Of a stretch of 33,377 bases of DNA, positions 18,572 through 26,658 are shown in pieces. The stretch lies in NCBI RefSeq assembly GCF_000256565.1, contig NZ_AJHH01000633.1:1-33377 (forward strand). Reading direction: 5' to 3'. Below the pieces are notes generated by a model that was not told the origin of the DNA, ran no database searches, and was given only the letters and a program-made list of their open reading frames with translations. Source of the DNA: Herbaspirillum lusitanum P6-12. Its GTDB lineage: Bacteria > Pseudomonadota > Gammaproteobacteria > Burkholderiales > Burkholderiaceae_D. Made by a program: the position numbers and the translations under genes. Each line of letters opens with the position of its first letter. Position 1 is the stretch's first letter.

Positions 18572-18596
18572 CGATCTTGGGCTTTTGCCCAGATCG
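18572..18596 (-). promoter_or_regulatory. hairpin between the biotin carrier and symporter genes
   Basis: CGATCT(T)GGGC and GCCCAGATCG pair as a 10-base stem with one bulged base and a TTTT loop. On the transcribed (minus) strand no strong T-run follows, so it is more likely a processing or attenuation structure inside the operon than a complete terminator. Confidence 0.5.
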
Positions 18597-18618
18597 CAGG
18601 ATGAGAATACGTGAGCGT

Positions 18619-18846
18619 TTAGCTCGCTAAGAACTTGGCAATGACGACATCTTCATCGACAGTTACACCCTCTTCGAAGAGAAAGCTGGTGACGCAACCG
18701 GCCACTGGGGCATGAACCGGAATTTCCATCTTCATGGAATCCATAATCAGGATTTCGTCACCCGCGGCCAGTGGGGTGTATGGGGCCGCCACGAACCTGA
18801 GTAGCGTACCGGCGATTTCGCTGCGAATTTCTATTTCGTTATCCAT
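18619..18846 (-). CDS. stand-alone biotin carboxyl carrier protein (biotinyl domain)
   Basis: This 75-residue protein is a single biotinyl/lipoyl domain. The biotin attachment lysine is K39 in MDSMKMEIPV, the classic MKM motif, with the second half PVAGCVTSFLFEEGVTVDED forming the mirror hammerhead strand. It lacks the N-terminal extension of AccB and is as short as accessory carriers that work with separate biotin carboxylases. It should carry carboxybiotin from the biotin carboxylase encoded at 21324-22736 to an acceptor enzyme. The only candidate acceptors in the operon are the PxpB/PxpC subunits. It follows pxpA by 30 bases. Confidence 0.92.
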   Translation of the reverse strand: MDNEIEIRSEIAGTLLRFVAAPYTPLAAGDEILIMDSMKMEIPVHAPVAGCVTSFLFEEGVTVDEDVVIAKFLAS

Positions 18847-18876
18847 TTTTTGAGCTCTGTGGTGAAGGAGGGAAAA

Positions 18877-19653
18877 TCAGGCAACGGCAATACCGCTACC
18901 AACGGGGCGCACAGCGATACCCTCTGCCTCAAGAGCGTTCCTGATCGCTTGAGCAAATTGTGCAGCGTTGGGTTGATCGCCGTGAATGCAAAGCGTGTCT
19001 GGCTTCACAGGAACATCGACGCCATTCAGTGAACGCACTAAGCCTTCTCGAACCATTCGCAATACTTGAGCTACTGACTCGCGGGTATCGGTGATCATTG
19101 CCCGGGGCTGATACCGTGGTGTCAGCGATCCATCGTCCTGGTAGCTTCGATCTGCAAATACCTCCTCCGCGACAGGCAATCCGCTGGCACGCGCCGCGCG
19201 GACCAATTCAGATCCTGCCAACCCAAAGAAGATCAACTGGGGGTCTACCGCCACAACTGCGTCGCAGATCGCCCGCGACATGACTGCGTCTCGGGCTGCC
19301 ATGTTATAGAGAGCCCCATGGGTTTTGACGTGAGAAAGACGGACGCCTGCTGCTTTGCAAGCTGCCTGCAAAGCACCAATCTGATAGACGACCAGATTAA
19401 AAATCTCTGACTTGCTCAAGAGGACGGGCCTACGACCGAACCCTTGAAGATCAGCAAAACCGGGATGAGCACCAATGGAAACTCCCCGGTCAGCGGCCAG
19501 TCGTACTGTCGCGGCGATTGTGTCCGGATCACCCGCATGCATACCGCAGGCGATATTGGCAGAAGTCACGTAATCAAGGACTACTTCGTCATTGCCCAGC
19601 CGATAAATGCCGAAGTTCTCTCCGACATCGCTATTCAAATCAATGGATGCCAC
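18877..19653 (-). CDS. pxpA: 5-oxoprolinase subunit A (LamB/YcsF family)
   Basis: The 258-residue product is the PxpA subunit of the ATP-dependent 5-oxoprolinase PxpABC, which opens 5-oxoproline (pyroglutamate) to glutamate. Family motifs are IDLNSDVGENFGIY near the start, ANIACGMHAGDPD, GAHPGFADLQGFGRR, VKTHGALYNMAA, FADRSYQDDGSLTPR and CIHGDQPNA. The start is taken as the GTG at 19653, with GGAGG eight bases upstream; a frame open to 19674 begins before the family's normal N-terminus. The GTG lies inside the end of pxpC (14-base overlap), implying coupling. Because a biotin carboxylase and carrier are in the same operon, the substrate may be a relative of 5-oxoproline. Confidence 0.93.
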   Translation of the reverse strand: MASIDLNSDVGENFGIYRLGNDEVVLDYVTSANIACGMHAGDPDTIAATVRLAADRGVSIGAHPGFADLQGFGRRPVLLSKSEIFNLVVYQIGALQAACKAAGVRLSHVKTHGALYNMAARDAVMSRAICDAVVAVDPQLIFFGLAGSELVRAARASGLPVAEEVFADRSYQDDGSLTPRYQPRAMITDTRESVAQVLRMVREGLVRSLNGVDVPVKPDTLCIHGDQPNAAQFAQAIRNALEAEGIAVRPVGSGIAVA

Positions 19654-20590
19654 AGAAGTCCTCCATGCTTTCAAAGATTTTGCTCTGCATCACCGCGAGG
19701 CGCTGAGCCTCTCCCAGGGTGATCCACTCGAAGGTCACGGTTTCACCAGCCATCATCTGCGCGAGCCGAGGCAGATCAACGGACGCGACATTCGCAATAC
19801 GGGGGTAGCCTCCCGTCGACTGTCTGTCAGCCATCAACACAATAGGCAGCCCATCGGGAGGAACCTGAATGGTCCCAAATGTCACCACTTCCGATTGCAG
19901 GTTCATAGGCTGAATCAACTTGAGCTCCGCTCCTTCCAACCTGCATCCCATACGGTCGGATTTAGGACTGATGCGGAATGGCTGTCCTACAATCAGCTGG
20001 CGAGCTTCGGGCTCGAAGGAATTCCATTCGCGGCCGGGCACGATCCTGATCGGCGCACCTTTGTACCGCTCTATTTCTGCTGGAAATAGATGCACCGGCG
20101 TACTTGGCACATAGTGTCCCGATAAGCCACGAACCTCGATACGATCCCCCTTTTGCAGACTCTTGCCGTGGGCGCCGCCAAAACCTCCTCGCACATACGT
20201 GCTGGTACTACCCATAACAAGGGGTAGGACAAATCCTCCTGCGACCGCAATGTAGGCACGCAATCCGGTGACACGCCTTCCAAACGAGAGCTCGCTGCCA
20301 GTAGACAGCTGCACGGCCGTCTCCAAAGGAAAAGGATTACCGTTCAACGAAACCCCGAGGTCTGCACCACACACAGCAATGATCGCTGGCTCAAGAAATT
20401 GCATTGTCGGTCCCATCAGGGTGACCTCAAGACTTGCGCTTTCGGGAGAGTTCCCCACCAGCATGGAAGCCAACCGATGAGCACGTTCGTCCATCACGCC
20501 CGAAACGGGAACGCCGATATGCTGGCTGCCAAAGCGCCCCAGATCCTGAAACGTCGTCAAGGCGCCCGGCTTAATGACAACAATACTCAT
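19640..20590 (-). CDS. pxpC: 5-oxoprolinase subunit C / biotin-dependent carboxyltransferase-like (KipA family)
   Basis: The product is 316 residues and corresponds to PxpC (KipA/AHS2 domain). Characteristic stretches are TTFQDLGRFGSQHIGVPVSG at the start, ASLEVTLMGPTMQF, the metal/nucleotide region AVCGADLGVSLNG, and VVTFGTIQVPPDGLPIVLMA near the end, with RQSTGGYPRIANV. The same fold forms part of urea carboxylase, which is why the family is often labelled a biotin-dependent carboxyltransferase. In this operon, with a real biotin carboxylase and carrier, that label may be literally correct. The start ATG overlaps the pxpB stop by four bases. Confidence 0.93.
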   Translation of the reverse strand: MSIVVIKPGALTTFQDLGRFGSQHIGVPVSGVMDERAHRLASMLVGNSPESASLEVTLMGPTMQFLEPAIIAVCGADLGVSLNGNPFPLETAVQLSTGSELSFGRRVTGLRAYIAVAGGFVLPLVMGSTSTYVRGGFGGAHGKSLQKGDRIEVRGLSGHYVPSTPVHLFPAEIERYKGAPIRIVPGREWNSFEPEARQLIVGQPFRISPKSDRMGCRLEGAELKLIQPMNLQSEVVTFGTIQVPPDGLPIVLMADRQSTGGYPRIANVASVDLPRLAQMMAGETVTFEWITLGEAQRLAVMQSKIFESMEDFCGIH

Positions 20591-21327
20591 TGGGCGCCTC
20601 CCATTGCTACGAATTCTTCAGCCGCGATAGGAATGAATCGAATCCGATCACCTGCTTGCAGTAAGCAGGACGGTTGACGCACCGGATCGAACAGCTTCAG
20701 CGGTGTGCGCCCGATCAAGTTCCAGCCGCCTGGCAGCTCGAACGGATAGATGACAGTCTGACGGTTAGCAAGTCCGATCGAACCTGCTGGAACAGTTGTG
20801 CGCGGCTGTTCGCGGCGGGGCGGAGAAAGCCTCTGGTCGAAAGTCCCTATATAGGGGTGTCCCGGAGCAAAGCCGACCATTTGTACTGAGACTTGCGCGG
20901 TCGAATGGAGCTCGATCAGTTTGGAGATCTCCAACCCACAGGTCCGGGCAACCGAGTCCAGATCCGGACCATGCTCCCCCCCGTAGCAAACGGGAATATT
21001 AACAACACGAAAATCCATCCGACCATCCATCCGAAACTCTTGCATCTGCGCATTCACCAAGCGCAATAGAGTCTGATAGGGAATTTCCGATGCGTAAGAT
21101 AATGGACGCAAACGCGCCGGTTGGTAGTGCACACCGACCGTACGCATCGCAGGGACCACTTCTATGACGCCGGGAATCTTCGCCGTCCGCAACTGATTTG
21201 CCGCAGCTGCAGCCCAAGCGCTATAGGTGTCCGGATTACCATCCTGAGCAACGATGACCAGGCAGTTGTCGCCCGACGGCAGTATTTGCCAAAGGACAGC
21301 GTCGGGCTGCTGGAAGGCACTACTCAT
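20587..21327 (-). CDS. pxpB: 5-oxoprolinase subunit B (KipI family)
   Basis: This 246-residue protein corresponds to PxpB (KipI/AHS1 domain), the partner of PxpC. The end contains RTTVPAGSIGLANRQTVIYP and PGGWNLIGRTPLKLFDP, the most conserved part of the family. The active-region motif reads GFAPGHPYIG; most relatives I know have phenylalanine where this protein has histidine (GFxPGFxYLG). The N-terminal 30 residues are a little longer than in the Escherichia coli protein. It overlaps both neighbours by four bases, so biotin carboxylase, PxpB and PxpC are translated as a coupled set. Confidence 0.92.
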   Translation of the reverse strand: MSSAFQQPDAVLWQILPSGDNCLVIVAQDGNPDTYSAWAAAAANQLRTAKIPGVIEVVPAMRTVGVHYQPARLRPLSYASEIPYQTLLRLVNAQMQEFRMDGRMDFRVVNIPVCYGGEHGPDLDSVARTCGLEISKLIELHSTAQVSVQMVGFAPGHPYIGTFDQRLSPPRREQPRTTVPAGSIGLANRQTVIYPFELPGGWNLIGRTPLKLFDPVRQPSCLLQAGDRIRFIPIAAEEFVAMGGAQ

Positions 21328-22736
21328 GCTACCGTCCTTGCAAGCGGTGCACCCGATGCCGGAGTAGGTGCCGGGGCCGAAAGCAGCATCTGACGCTCGC
21401 GCTCGACGAAATGCGTATCAACCATACCGGCCACGAACTGAGGATGCTGGAGAACCTGAAGCAGGAAATCAATGTTGTGCCGAATACCGGTGATTTCAGT
21501 CATGCGCAATACCTCTTGCATACGTTCGAGCGCCACGGATCTGTTCATGCCGGATGTAATGATCTTTGCGATCATAGGGTCGTAAAACGGGGTGATAGAA
21601 TCACCTTGGCGTACGCCAGTATCAACACGCAAACCGTCCAAGGCGGCAGGAAACGCGTAACGCTCCAGCGGTCCGGGTGATGGCAGGAAATTTTTCTGAG
21701 GATTCTCCGCATACACTCGGCACTCGACGGCGGCGCCCGTGCGCGAAATTGCCGACTGTGAGATCGGTTGGAGCTGTCCCGCAGCAAGCAAAATCTGGCT
21801 CTGAACCAGATCCCATCCAGTAGTCGCTTCCGTCACTCCATGCTCCACCTGGATGCGCGTATTCATCTCCAGAAAGAAGAATTCGTCAGTGCTGGCATCC
21901 AAAATAAACTCCACGGTCCCTGCCCCTCGGTACCGCTGTCCAGCGGAAAGAGAGACGGCCGCTGCGAACATTTTCTCAAGCACTTGTGTCGGCAGATTGG
22001 GGGCTGGACTCTCCTCAATGATTTTTTGAAACCTCCGTTGTACTGAGCATTCACGTTCGAACAAATGGACGACGGAGCCGTCGCCGTATCCGAAAACTTG
22101 AACTTCAATATGGCGTGCACGGGGAACATAACGTTCGAGATATACCGATGCATCGTTAAAGGTTTTGAGCGCCTGCGATTGAGTGGACGCCACTGCGGCA
22201 ACCAGTGCCGACGGGTCATCAACCAATTTCATACCGATACCGCCACCTCCCCCTGCAGCCTTGACCAACAAAGGAAAACCCACTCGAGCAGCCTCTTGCA
22301 CGATAAGCTCGACACTCTCGCCGGGAAGAAACGCCCGACTTCCCGGGAGTACTGGAACGCCGCAGCTCTCGGCAATGCTTCGGGCGCGGTGCTTGTCGCC
22401 CATGTCTTCGATTGTCTCGGGCGTGGGACCAATCCAGGCAATTCCATTTTTTTCGGCGGCACGAGCAAATGCAGTGTTCTCGGAAAGAAAACCATAGCCG
22501 GGATGTACGCCCTGAGCACCATGTTGCAAACCGGCCTCAAGAACGGCATCTACATTTAAATAGCTCTGGGCAGCTGGCGCGGCGCCAATCCGAACTGTGA
22601 TGTCAGCCATCTCGCAATGCAGCGAATCGGCATCAGCATCTGAGTAGACCGCGATGGTCTCAATGCCCAGTCCTTTTGCTGCCCGGATGATGCGACAAGC
22701 AATTTCACCTCGATTAGCTACTAGAATTCTCTTCAC
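21324..22736 (-). CDS. biotin carboxylase (AccC-like)
   Basis: The 470-residue enzyme uses ATP and bicarbonate to carboxylate biotin on a carrier protein. It starts with VKRILVANRGEIACRIIRAA, carries the glycine-rich ATP-grasp loop KAAGGGGGIGMKLVDD, PRARHIEVQVFGYGDG, and the catalytic EMNTRIQVEHGVTE with the key E, N and R. The usual VEHPVTE or VEHTVTE reads VEHGVTE here. The start is a GTG at 22736; a frame open to 22862 continues upstream but lies before the family N-terminus. GGAG is 11 bases upstream, rather distant. It is the first gene of the pxp operon, and is likely an accessory enzyme dedicated to that pathway, not housekeeping AccC. Confidence 0.93.
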   Translation of the reverse strand: MKRILVANRGEIACRIIRAAKGLGIETIAVYSDADADSLHCEMADITVRIGAAPAAQSYLNVDAVLEAGLQHGAQGVHPGYGFLSENTAFARAAEKNGIAWIGPTPETIEDMGDKHRARSIAESCGVPVLPGSRAFLPGESVELIVQEAARVGFPLLVKAAGGGGGIGMKLVDDPSALVAAVASTQSQALKTFNDASVYLERYVPRARHIEVQVFGYGDGSVVHLFERECSVQRRFQKIIEESPAPNLPTQVLEKMFAAAVSLSAGQRYRGAGTVEFILDASTDEFFFLEMNTRIQVEHGVTEATTGWDLVQSQILLAAGQLQPISQSAISRTGAAVECRVYAENPQKNFLPSPGPLERYAFPAALDGLRVDTGVRQGDSITPFYDPMIAKIITSGMNRSVALERMQEVLRMTEITGIRHNIDFLLQVLQHPQFVAGMVDTHFVERERQMLLSAPAPTPASGAPLARTVA

Positions 22737-22950
22737 GATTGATTCATCTCCGCGTCGTTTCAATTGGGGCGTATCTCGCAATAAGACTGATTGAACGGGA
22801 GGGATGCAAGTCCACTCAAATACCGTCGCTCGAGCTATTGAATGAGGGCTACCAACCCTCACTCCATGTCCCTTCCATTCAGATTTCTAATACGAGTCGT
22901 CGAAGTTTATGAACGATGCATCTCGAAGTAAAACAATATATTTTTCGCAA

Positions 22951-22965
22951 ATTAACAAACATAAT
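22951..22965. promoter_or_regulatory. candidate LysR box (ATTA-N7-TAAT) upstream of the pxp operon
   Basis: ATTA and TAAT arms with a 7-base spacer satisfy the T-N11-A pattern of LysR-type sites. It lies 215 bases upstream of the biotin carboxylase start within A+T-rich DNA, so a chance match is possible. Confidence 0.35.
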
Positions 22966-23810
22966 TTGTGAGACAACTTGGGGATAGGCACACCAAAAAG
23001 GTGCGCGACATAGCGTTGTGCTCGACTTTAAGCCGGCACCTCCACCCTACTCGACGATTCCTTGAAAACAATTTTCGCCAGTTTCAACATCTCCATTGCG
23101 ATAACCGTAAGTATGGTCAAATGCGAATCGCTTTCCGTTTTTTTGGAAACGGTTGTCAGTCCCCGATGATTGATTCAGAGCGCAGCCACAAAGGCATTTT
23201 TCAATGATTGCTTAGCACCAATTTTGTGCAAAAACTCTCTCAACATGCAAATGCGAGATAAAAAAACAAAATTTTTGATGGAGTCACGCAACAAGAGATG
23301 AGGACTAAATAGCAACATTGATTCGGAACTGTTCGAATCAAGCCCGTAGACCCACTACTCAACGCCCCTCGGTCATCTCACATCCTATCCACAAGGGGAG
23401 CGCTCTTTGAGAGAACACAAGAAACGATTTAGTCAGACAATTTAGTTTTACAAAGATGGTCCCTGACATCACTAATTGGATCAAACCAAGATTTCATCCG
23501 ATTTAGTTCCTGTGGTCTGTCATGGGTATCGACATTCGTGGAATTGACTAAGCTGACCGATTATTCTAGTGACATGGTGAGGATCCATGGCCCCTGCAAA
23601 CTATGGCGCTAACGTGATGTGTGCGAGCGGCTGGTTACGCTGGAGAACCAATCAGGTCATCCAATTGCGGCGCATATCTGTTGCCTGCTTGAAAATCATC
23701 AAAGTGAGCGATGGCGTTACTGCATTAACAGGCGCCCCAACATTTCCAAGAACGTATTTTCTTTTCGTTAGAAAACCATAGAAAGATCGACACAAAAACA
23801 AAATCAATAT

Positions 23811-23823
23811 ATCTTTTAAAGAT
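23811..23823. promoter_or_regulatory. candidate autoregulatory palindrome before the LysR gene
   Basis: ATCTTTTAAAGAT is a palindrome (6-base arms, central T) ending 19 bases before the LysR start codon. With the T before it, it also fits T-N11-A. Binding here would block transcription of the regulator gene, as in autorepression. Confidence 0.35.
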
Positions 23824-23842
23824 TGATAAATTTTATTTCTAT

Positions 23843-24712
23843 ATGATCAAAGAACTCAAAACCTTGATCGCCGTTGCTCGGGAAGGCACGTTTGCTGCAG
23901 CCGGTAACAAAATAGGACTAACCCAGGCCGCTGTCAGCGCTCAGATGCAACGCCTAGAAAGCGAAATCGGCCAGCCCCTGTTCGAGAGAGATGGGCGGAC
24001 CTTGCGATTAAACAGTATTGGGCGCGATGTATTAGCGCAGGCTCAGGAGTTGATCCTACGCTACGACAATTTAGGACGTACGACTGACGGCCTTGGCACC
24101 ACCAGATTGATCACGATCGGGGCAATTGCATCAATGCAACGATCCCTTCTCCCTGGAGCCCTCGCCGCTTTTTATCAAAAAATTCCTGACTGTCGAACCC
24201 GCGTGATTCCAGGACTTTCAATGGAACTCCTCAATCTCGTTGATGCTGGCGAGATCGATCTTGCCGCAGTCATTCGCCCTCCATTTTCATTGCAAAGAGA
24301 TCTGCACTGGACCACGCTTGCCAGCGAGCCGTTTCGTCTGATCGTCCCTAACACGGTGAAGGGAGACGACTGGCAAGAGATCCTTTCCACGCATCCTTTT
24401 ATTCGCTATGACCGCGCCTCCTACGGAGGCCGCCAAGTTGATCGCTTCCTGCGCAGTAAACTTTTCACTCCCAATGAACGGTGTGAGGTAGACGAGCTTG
24501 ATGCAATCGTAAAGCTGGTCGCCAATGATGTTGGCATTGCCTTAGTTCCAGAAACCTCCGGACATCAACAATGGCCCACCGGAGTTCGCGCCATTCAACT
24601 AGGCGAGCATACTTTCCACCGCGATATTGGGCTGGTGCATCGTGCGTGGAAAACATCGTCAGAACCTGCCAGGCAACTGGCCGAACTGATCATGAACGGC
24701 GCGAAGTCTTGA
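23843..24712 (+). CDS. LysR-family transcriptional regulator, likely for the pxp operon
   Basis: This 289-residue LysR protein has the helix-turn-helix at the N-terminus (GTFAAAGNKIGLTQAAVSAQ) and a substrate-binding-like effector domain. It is divergent from the biotin carboxylase-pxp operon, so it is the obvious candidate regulator, although 1.1 kb separates them. Its effector domain shares a distinctive segment with the LysR protein at 25226-26086: FIRYDRASYGGRQVDRFL here and YIRYDPAAWGGRQAQLFL there, so the two are subfamily relatives that may sense related ligands. No clear Shine-Dalgarno sequence precedes the ATG. Confidence 0.9.
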   Translation: MIKELKTLIAVAREGTFAAAGNKIGLTQAAVSAQMQRLESEIGQPLFERDGRTLRLNSIGRDVLAQAQELILRYDNLGRTTDGLGTTRLITIGAIASMQRSLLPGALAAFYQKIPDCRTRVIPGLSMELLNLVDAGEIDLAAVIRPPFSLQRDLHWTTLASEPFRLIVPNTVKGDDWQEILSTHPFIRYDRASYGGRQVDRFLRSKLFTPNERCEVDELDAIVKLVANDVGIALVPETSGHQQWPTGVRAIQLGEHTFHRDIGLVHRAWKTSSEPARQLAELIMNGAKS

Positions 24713-24798
24713 ATTTACGCGAGGTTAGACGCAAGAAATCATTTCCTTGGATATGCAGGCCTACTACGCACAGAAAAAAATTCCCTAATAAGAGAACG

Positions 24799-25047
24799 CT
24801 ATCCGGTTCTACTTGTTTGCCGTAAGAGTACTTCCTGATAGCGAAGCAATTCGGTAGGAATCAGTTCTATAACACCGGCGGCACGATTATTTGGCGCGTC
24901 TATCTGAGCTACATGGCTGGTAATCTGCTGTATGAGATCAAGCGCTGCAGATGCTTGAATAGCACTAAGCTGAGCACAAATTGCCGTCAATGTAATGTCG
25001 ATTGCCTGGATTTTTGCAAACAAGAATTTTTCTTCCGCGTATACCAT
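24799..25047 (-). CDS. small hypothetical protein
   Basis: I do not recognise this 82-residue product. It starts MVYAEEKFLFAKIQAIDITL and is rich in alanine, leucine, isoleucine and glutamine with heptad-like spacing, so it is probably two or three amphipathic helices; no signal peptide or membrane segment is seen. The ending IPTELLRYQEVLLRQTSRTG is protein-like. The ATG is preceded by AAAGAG, a weak ribosome-binding site. It lies alone between two related LysR genes, convergent with the first, and downstream of the second in the same direction after 178 bases. A role as a small partner protein is conceivable, with no direct support. Confidence 0.5.
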   Translation of the reverse strand: MVYAEEKFLFAKIQAIDITLTAICAQLSAIQASAALDLIQQITSHVAQIDAPNNRAAGVIELIPTELLRYQEVLLRQTSRTG

Positions 25048-25225
25048 CTCAGTGCTCTTTCTAAATCAATATCTATAAAACAGTCTGGAAAATTCAGTAT
25101 TCTGATACTGCAATACAATTCGATATTCATGATTCAGCAGCGCTCGCAAACACGTATAGCCAGAAAATTGTTGAGGCAGAGGCATGCCGATCTTGCCTCT
25201 CCGAACAAAGCAGGATGCCAACGTG

Positions 25226-26086
25226 CTAATTCTCTAAAAGTATTTCTTGAAGAGCTTTTAGCATGTTCAGTCGGTCCTCCTCAACACGGCTCAAAAAAAG
25301 AATGTGGCGCTCATAACGAGAATCCGAAATCGGTGTCACAACGCTCCGGGCCAGAAGCTTCTTCAAGCCATTCCAATGCGGAACCAAACTCACTCCCATT
25401 CCACTTTCAACAAGCATCACTATAGTTTCTAGCGCATCCAAATCGCATAACAGAGTTGGAACAATTCCTTGCTCGTCTAAAAACAATTGCGCCTGTCGCC
25501 CTCCCCATGCAGCTGGATCATAGCGAATGTAGGGCTGACTACTAAGTAACTCTTTGAAATCCCCACCAAGATTTTCTGGAGACAAGAAAAGCAACTCTTC
25601 TCTTTCCAGCGAAATGCTCTTGAGAGTTTTGGGAATTTCAAAGGGTGGAGCTACCAAAATTGCAGCGTCTAGTTCCCCGGCTAACAGGGCTCGATATAAA
25701 GAGCGTGAGGTACCAGGAACGATTGCAGGCTGAATATTAGGCGCACGTCGAGCCAACGACATGAGAGCCGGCGGCAAAATCCCTGTGAGAACGGTGGAGA
25801 TTGCTCCAATGCGCAACGTTCCGGTAAGCCCATCTTCGTCCACATCTCCGTTCAACAGAGAGACTTCGCGCACGATTCGGCGAGCCCTCGGCAGAAGACG
25901 CATACATTCATTGGTAGCCTTGGCCGAATTGCCGACACGAGACAACAATTCAAATCCAAATTTTCTTTCCAGGACTTGGATACGCTGACTTATGGCAGCA
26001 GCAGTTAATCCTTCGTGACGAGCAGCATCTGCAATTGAACCGCAATCGACTACGCTGATTAGACTTTTCAAATAACGAACATCCAT
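25226..26086 (-). CDS. LysR-family transcriptional regulator
   Basis: This 286-residue LysR protein begins MDVRYLKSLISVVDCGSIAD, with the helix-turn-helix EGLTAAAISQRIQVLERKFG, and has a normal-length effector domain. It is divergent from the VOC/dehydrogenase pair across a 155-base gap with a good inverted repeat, so it probably controls those genes. It may also serve the meta-cleavage operon, for which no other regulator is in view. It is a subfamily relative of the LysR at 23843-24712 (shared IRYD..x..GGRQ segment). A+T content is higher than in the regulators of the left half. Confidence 0.92.
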   Translation of the reverse strand: MDVRYLKSLISVVDCGSIADAARHEGLTAAAISQRIQVLERKFGFELLSRVGNSAKATNECMRLLPRARRIVREVSLLNGDVDEDGLTGTLRIGAISTVLTGILPPALMSLARRAPNIQPAIVPGTSRSLYRALLAGELDAAILVAPPFEIPKTLKSISLEREELLFLSPENLGGDFKELLSSQPYIRYDPAAWGGRQAQLFLDEQGIVPTLLCDLDALETIVMLVESGMGVSLVPHWNGLKKLLARSVVTPISDSRYERHILFLSRVEEDRLNMLKALQEILLEN

Positions 26087-26144
26087 AAATATTTCTTACG
26101 ATGGCAGAAAAAACTATATGTTATTTCCTTCTGAGATATCGGGC

Positions 26145-26164
26145 TATTCTAATATCCGAGAATA
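26145..26164. promoter_or_regulatory. candidate LysR operator (TATTCT-N8-AGAATA)
   Basis: A perfect 6-base inverted repeat with an 8-base spacer lies 58 bases upstream of the LysR start and 77 bases upstream of the VOC gene. Several T-N11-A pairs fall within it. This is the most symmetrical element in the gap and a plausible shared operator. Confidence 0.5.
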
Positions 26165-26241
26165 TTGGGAACTCTTTAATACAAAGATTTGAGCTTTTTA
26201 CATTGCTACCCATCTCGTCCTTTTCAGACTTAGGATATTTT

Positions 26242-26658
26242 ATGAAATCAATTTTCCATCTTGCTTATCATGTCCGCGATCTTGATGTCGCTCGCGATTT
26301 TTATTGTAATTTACTCGGATGCGAAGAAGGCCGCAGCACGGACACCTGGGTTGACATAGATTTTTTTGGACATCAACTTTCTCTGCATTTAGGCGAACCG
26401 TTCTCTGTCACTAATACAGGAAAGGTTGGAGAACATATGGTGCCAATGCCGCATCTGGGCATCATCTTGCAGATGGAAGAGTGGCGCGTATTGGCTGATA
26501 CGCTGTCCAACAGCAAAAACTTCAAATTCATTCTTTCTCCTAACATTCGTTTTCCAGGCGAACCTGGAGAACAAGCCACAATGTTTTTTCAAGACCCTTT
26601 TGGAAATCCTATTGAAGCAAAAGGATTCACCAATCTCTCTGGAGTTTATGAGAAATGA
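26242..26658 (+). CDS. VOC-superfamily protein (glyoxalase/ring-cleavage dioxygenase fold)
   Basis: This 138-residue protein has a vicinal oxygen chelate fold. Probable metal ligands are a histidine in FHLAYHVRDLDVARDFYCNL, a histidine in MPHLGIIL and the C-terminal glutamate in DPFGNPIEAKGF, so a divalent-metal enzyme (dioxygenase, isomerase or lyase) is likely, but the reaction is not identifiable. The start is the ATG at 26242, preceded by AGGA; an open frame to 26101 would add 47 unlikely residues. It is coupled to the downstream dehydrogenase gene by a four-base overlap. A role in the neighbouring aromatic pathway is possible but unproved. Confidence 0.85.
   Translation: MKSIFHLAYHVRDLDVARDFYCNLLGCEEGRSTDTWVDIDFFGHQLSLHLGEPFSVTNTGKVGEHMVPMPHLGIILQMEEWRVLADTLSNSKNFKFILSPNIRFPGEPGEQATMFFQDPFGNPIEAKGFTNLSGVYEK

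Larger units (their letters stand above)
22737..23842. other. 1.1 kb intergenic region with divergent promoters
   Basis: No gene is supportable between the biotin carboxylase and the LysR gene. The region is A+T-rich from about 22900 to 23330 and again after 23760, and should contain promoters in both directions. Candidate regulator sites are listed separately at 22951-22965 and 23811-23823. Two plus-strand frames (22968-23207 and 23587-23781) are short and resemble no family I know; the second has GAGG before its ATG but low-complexity content. The length is unusual for a divergent pair and may reflect a decayed gene. Confidence 0.6.

Noticed and set aside
22968-23207. 79-codon plus-strand frame in the 1.1 kb gap
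   Set aside because: No ribosome-binding site and low-complexity, basic composition.
23587-23781. 64-codon plus-strand frame before the LysR gene
   Set aside because: GAGG precedes the ATG, but the product is short, resembles nothing I know and ends in A+T-rich promoter-like DNA.
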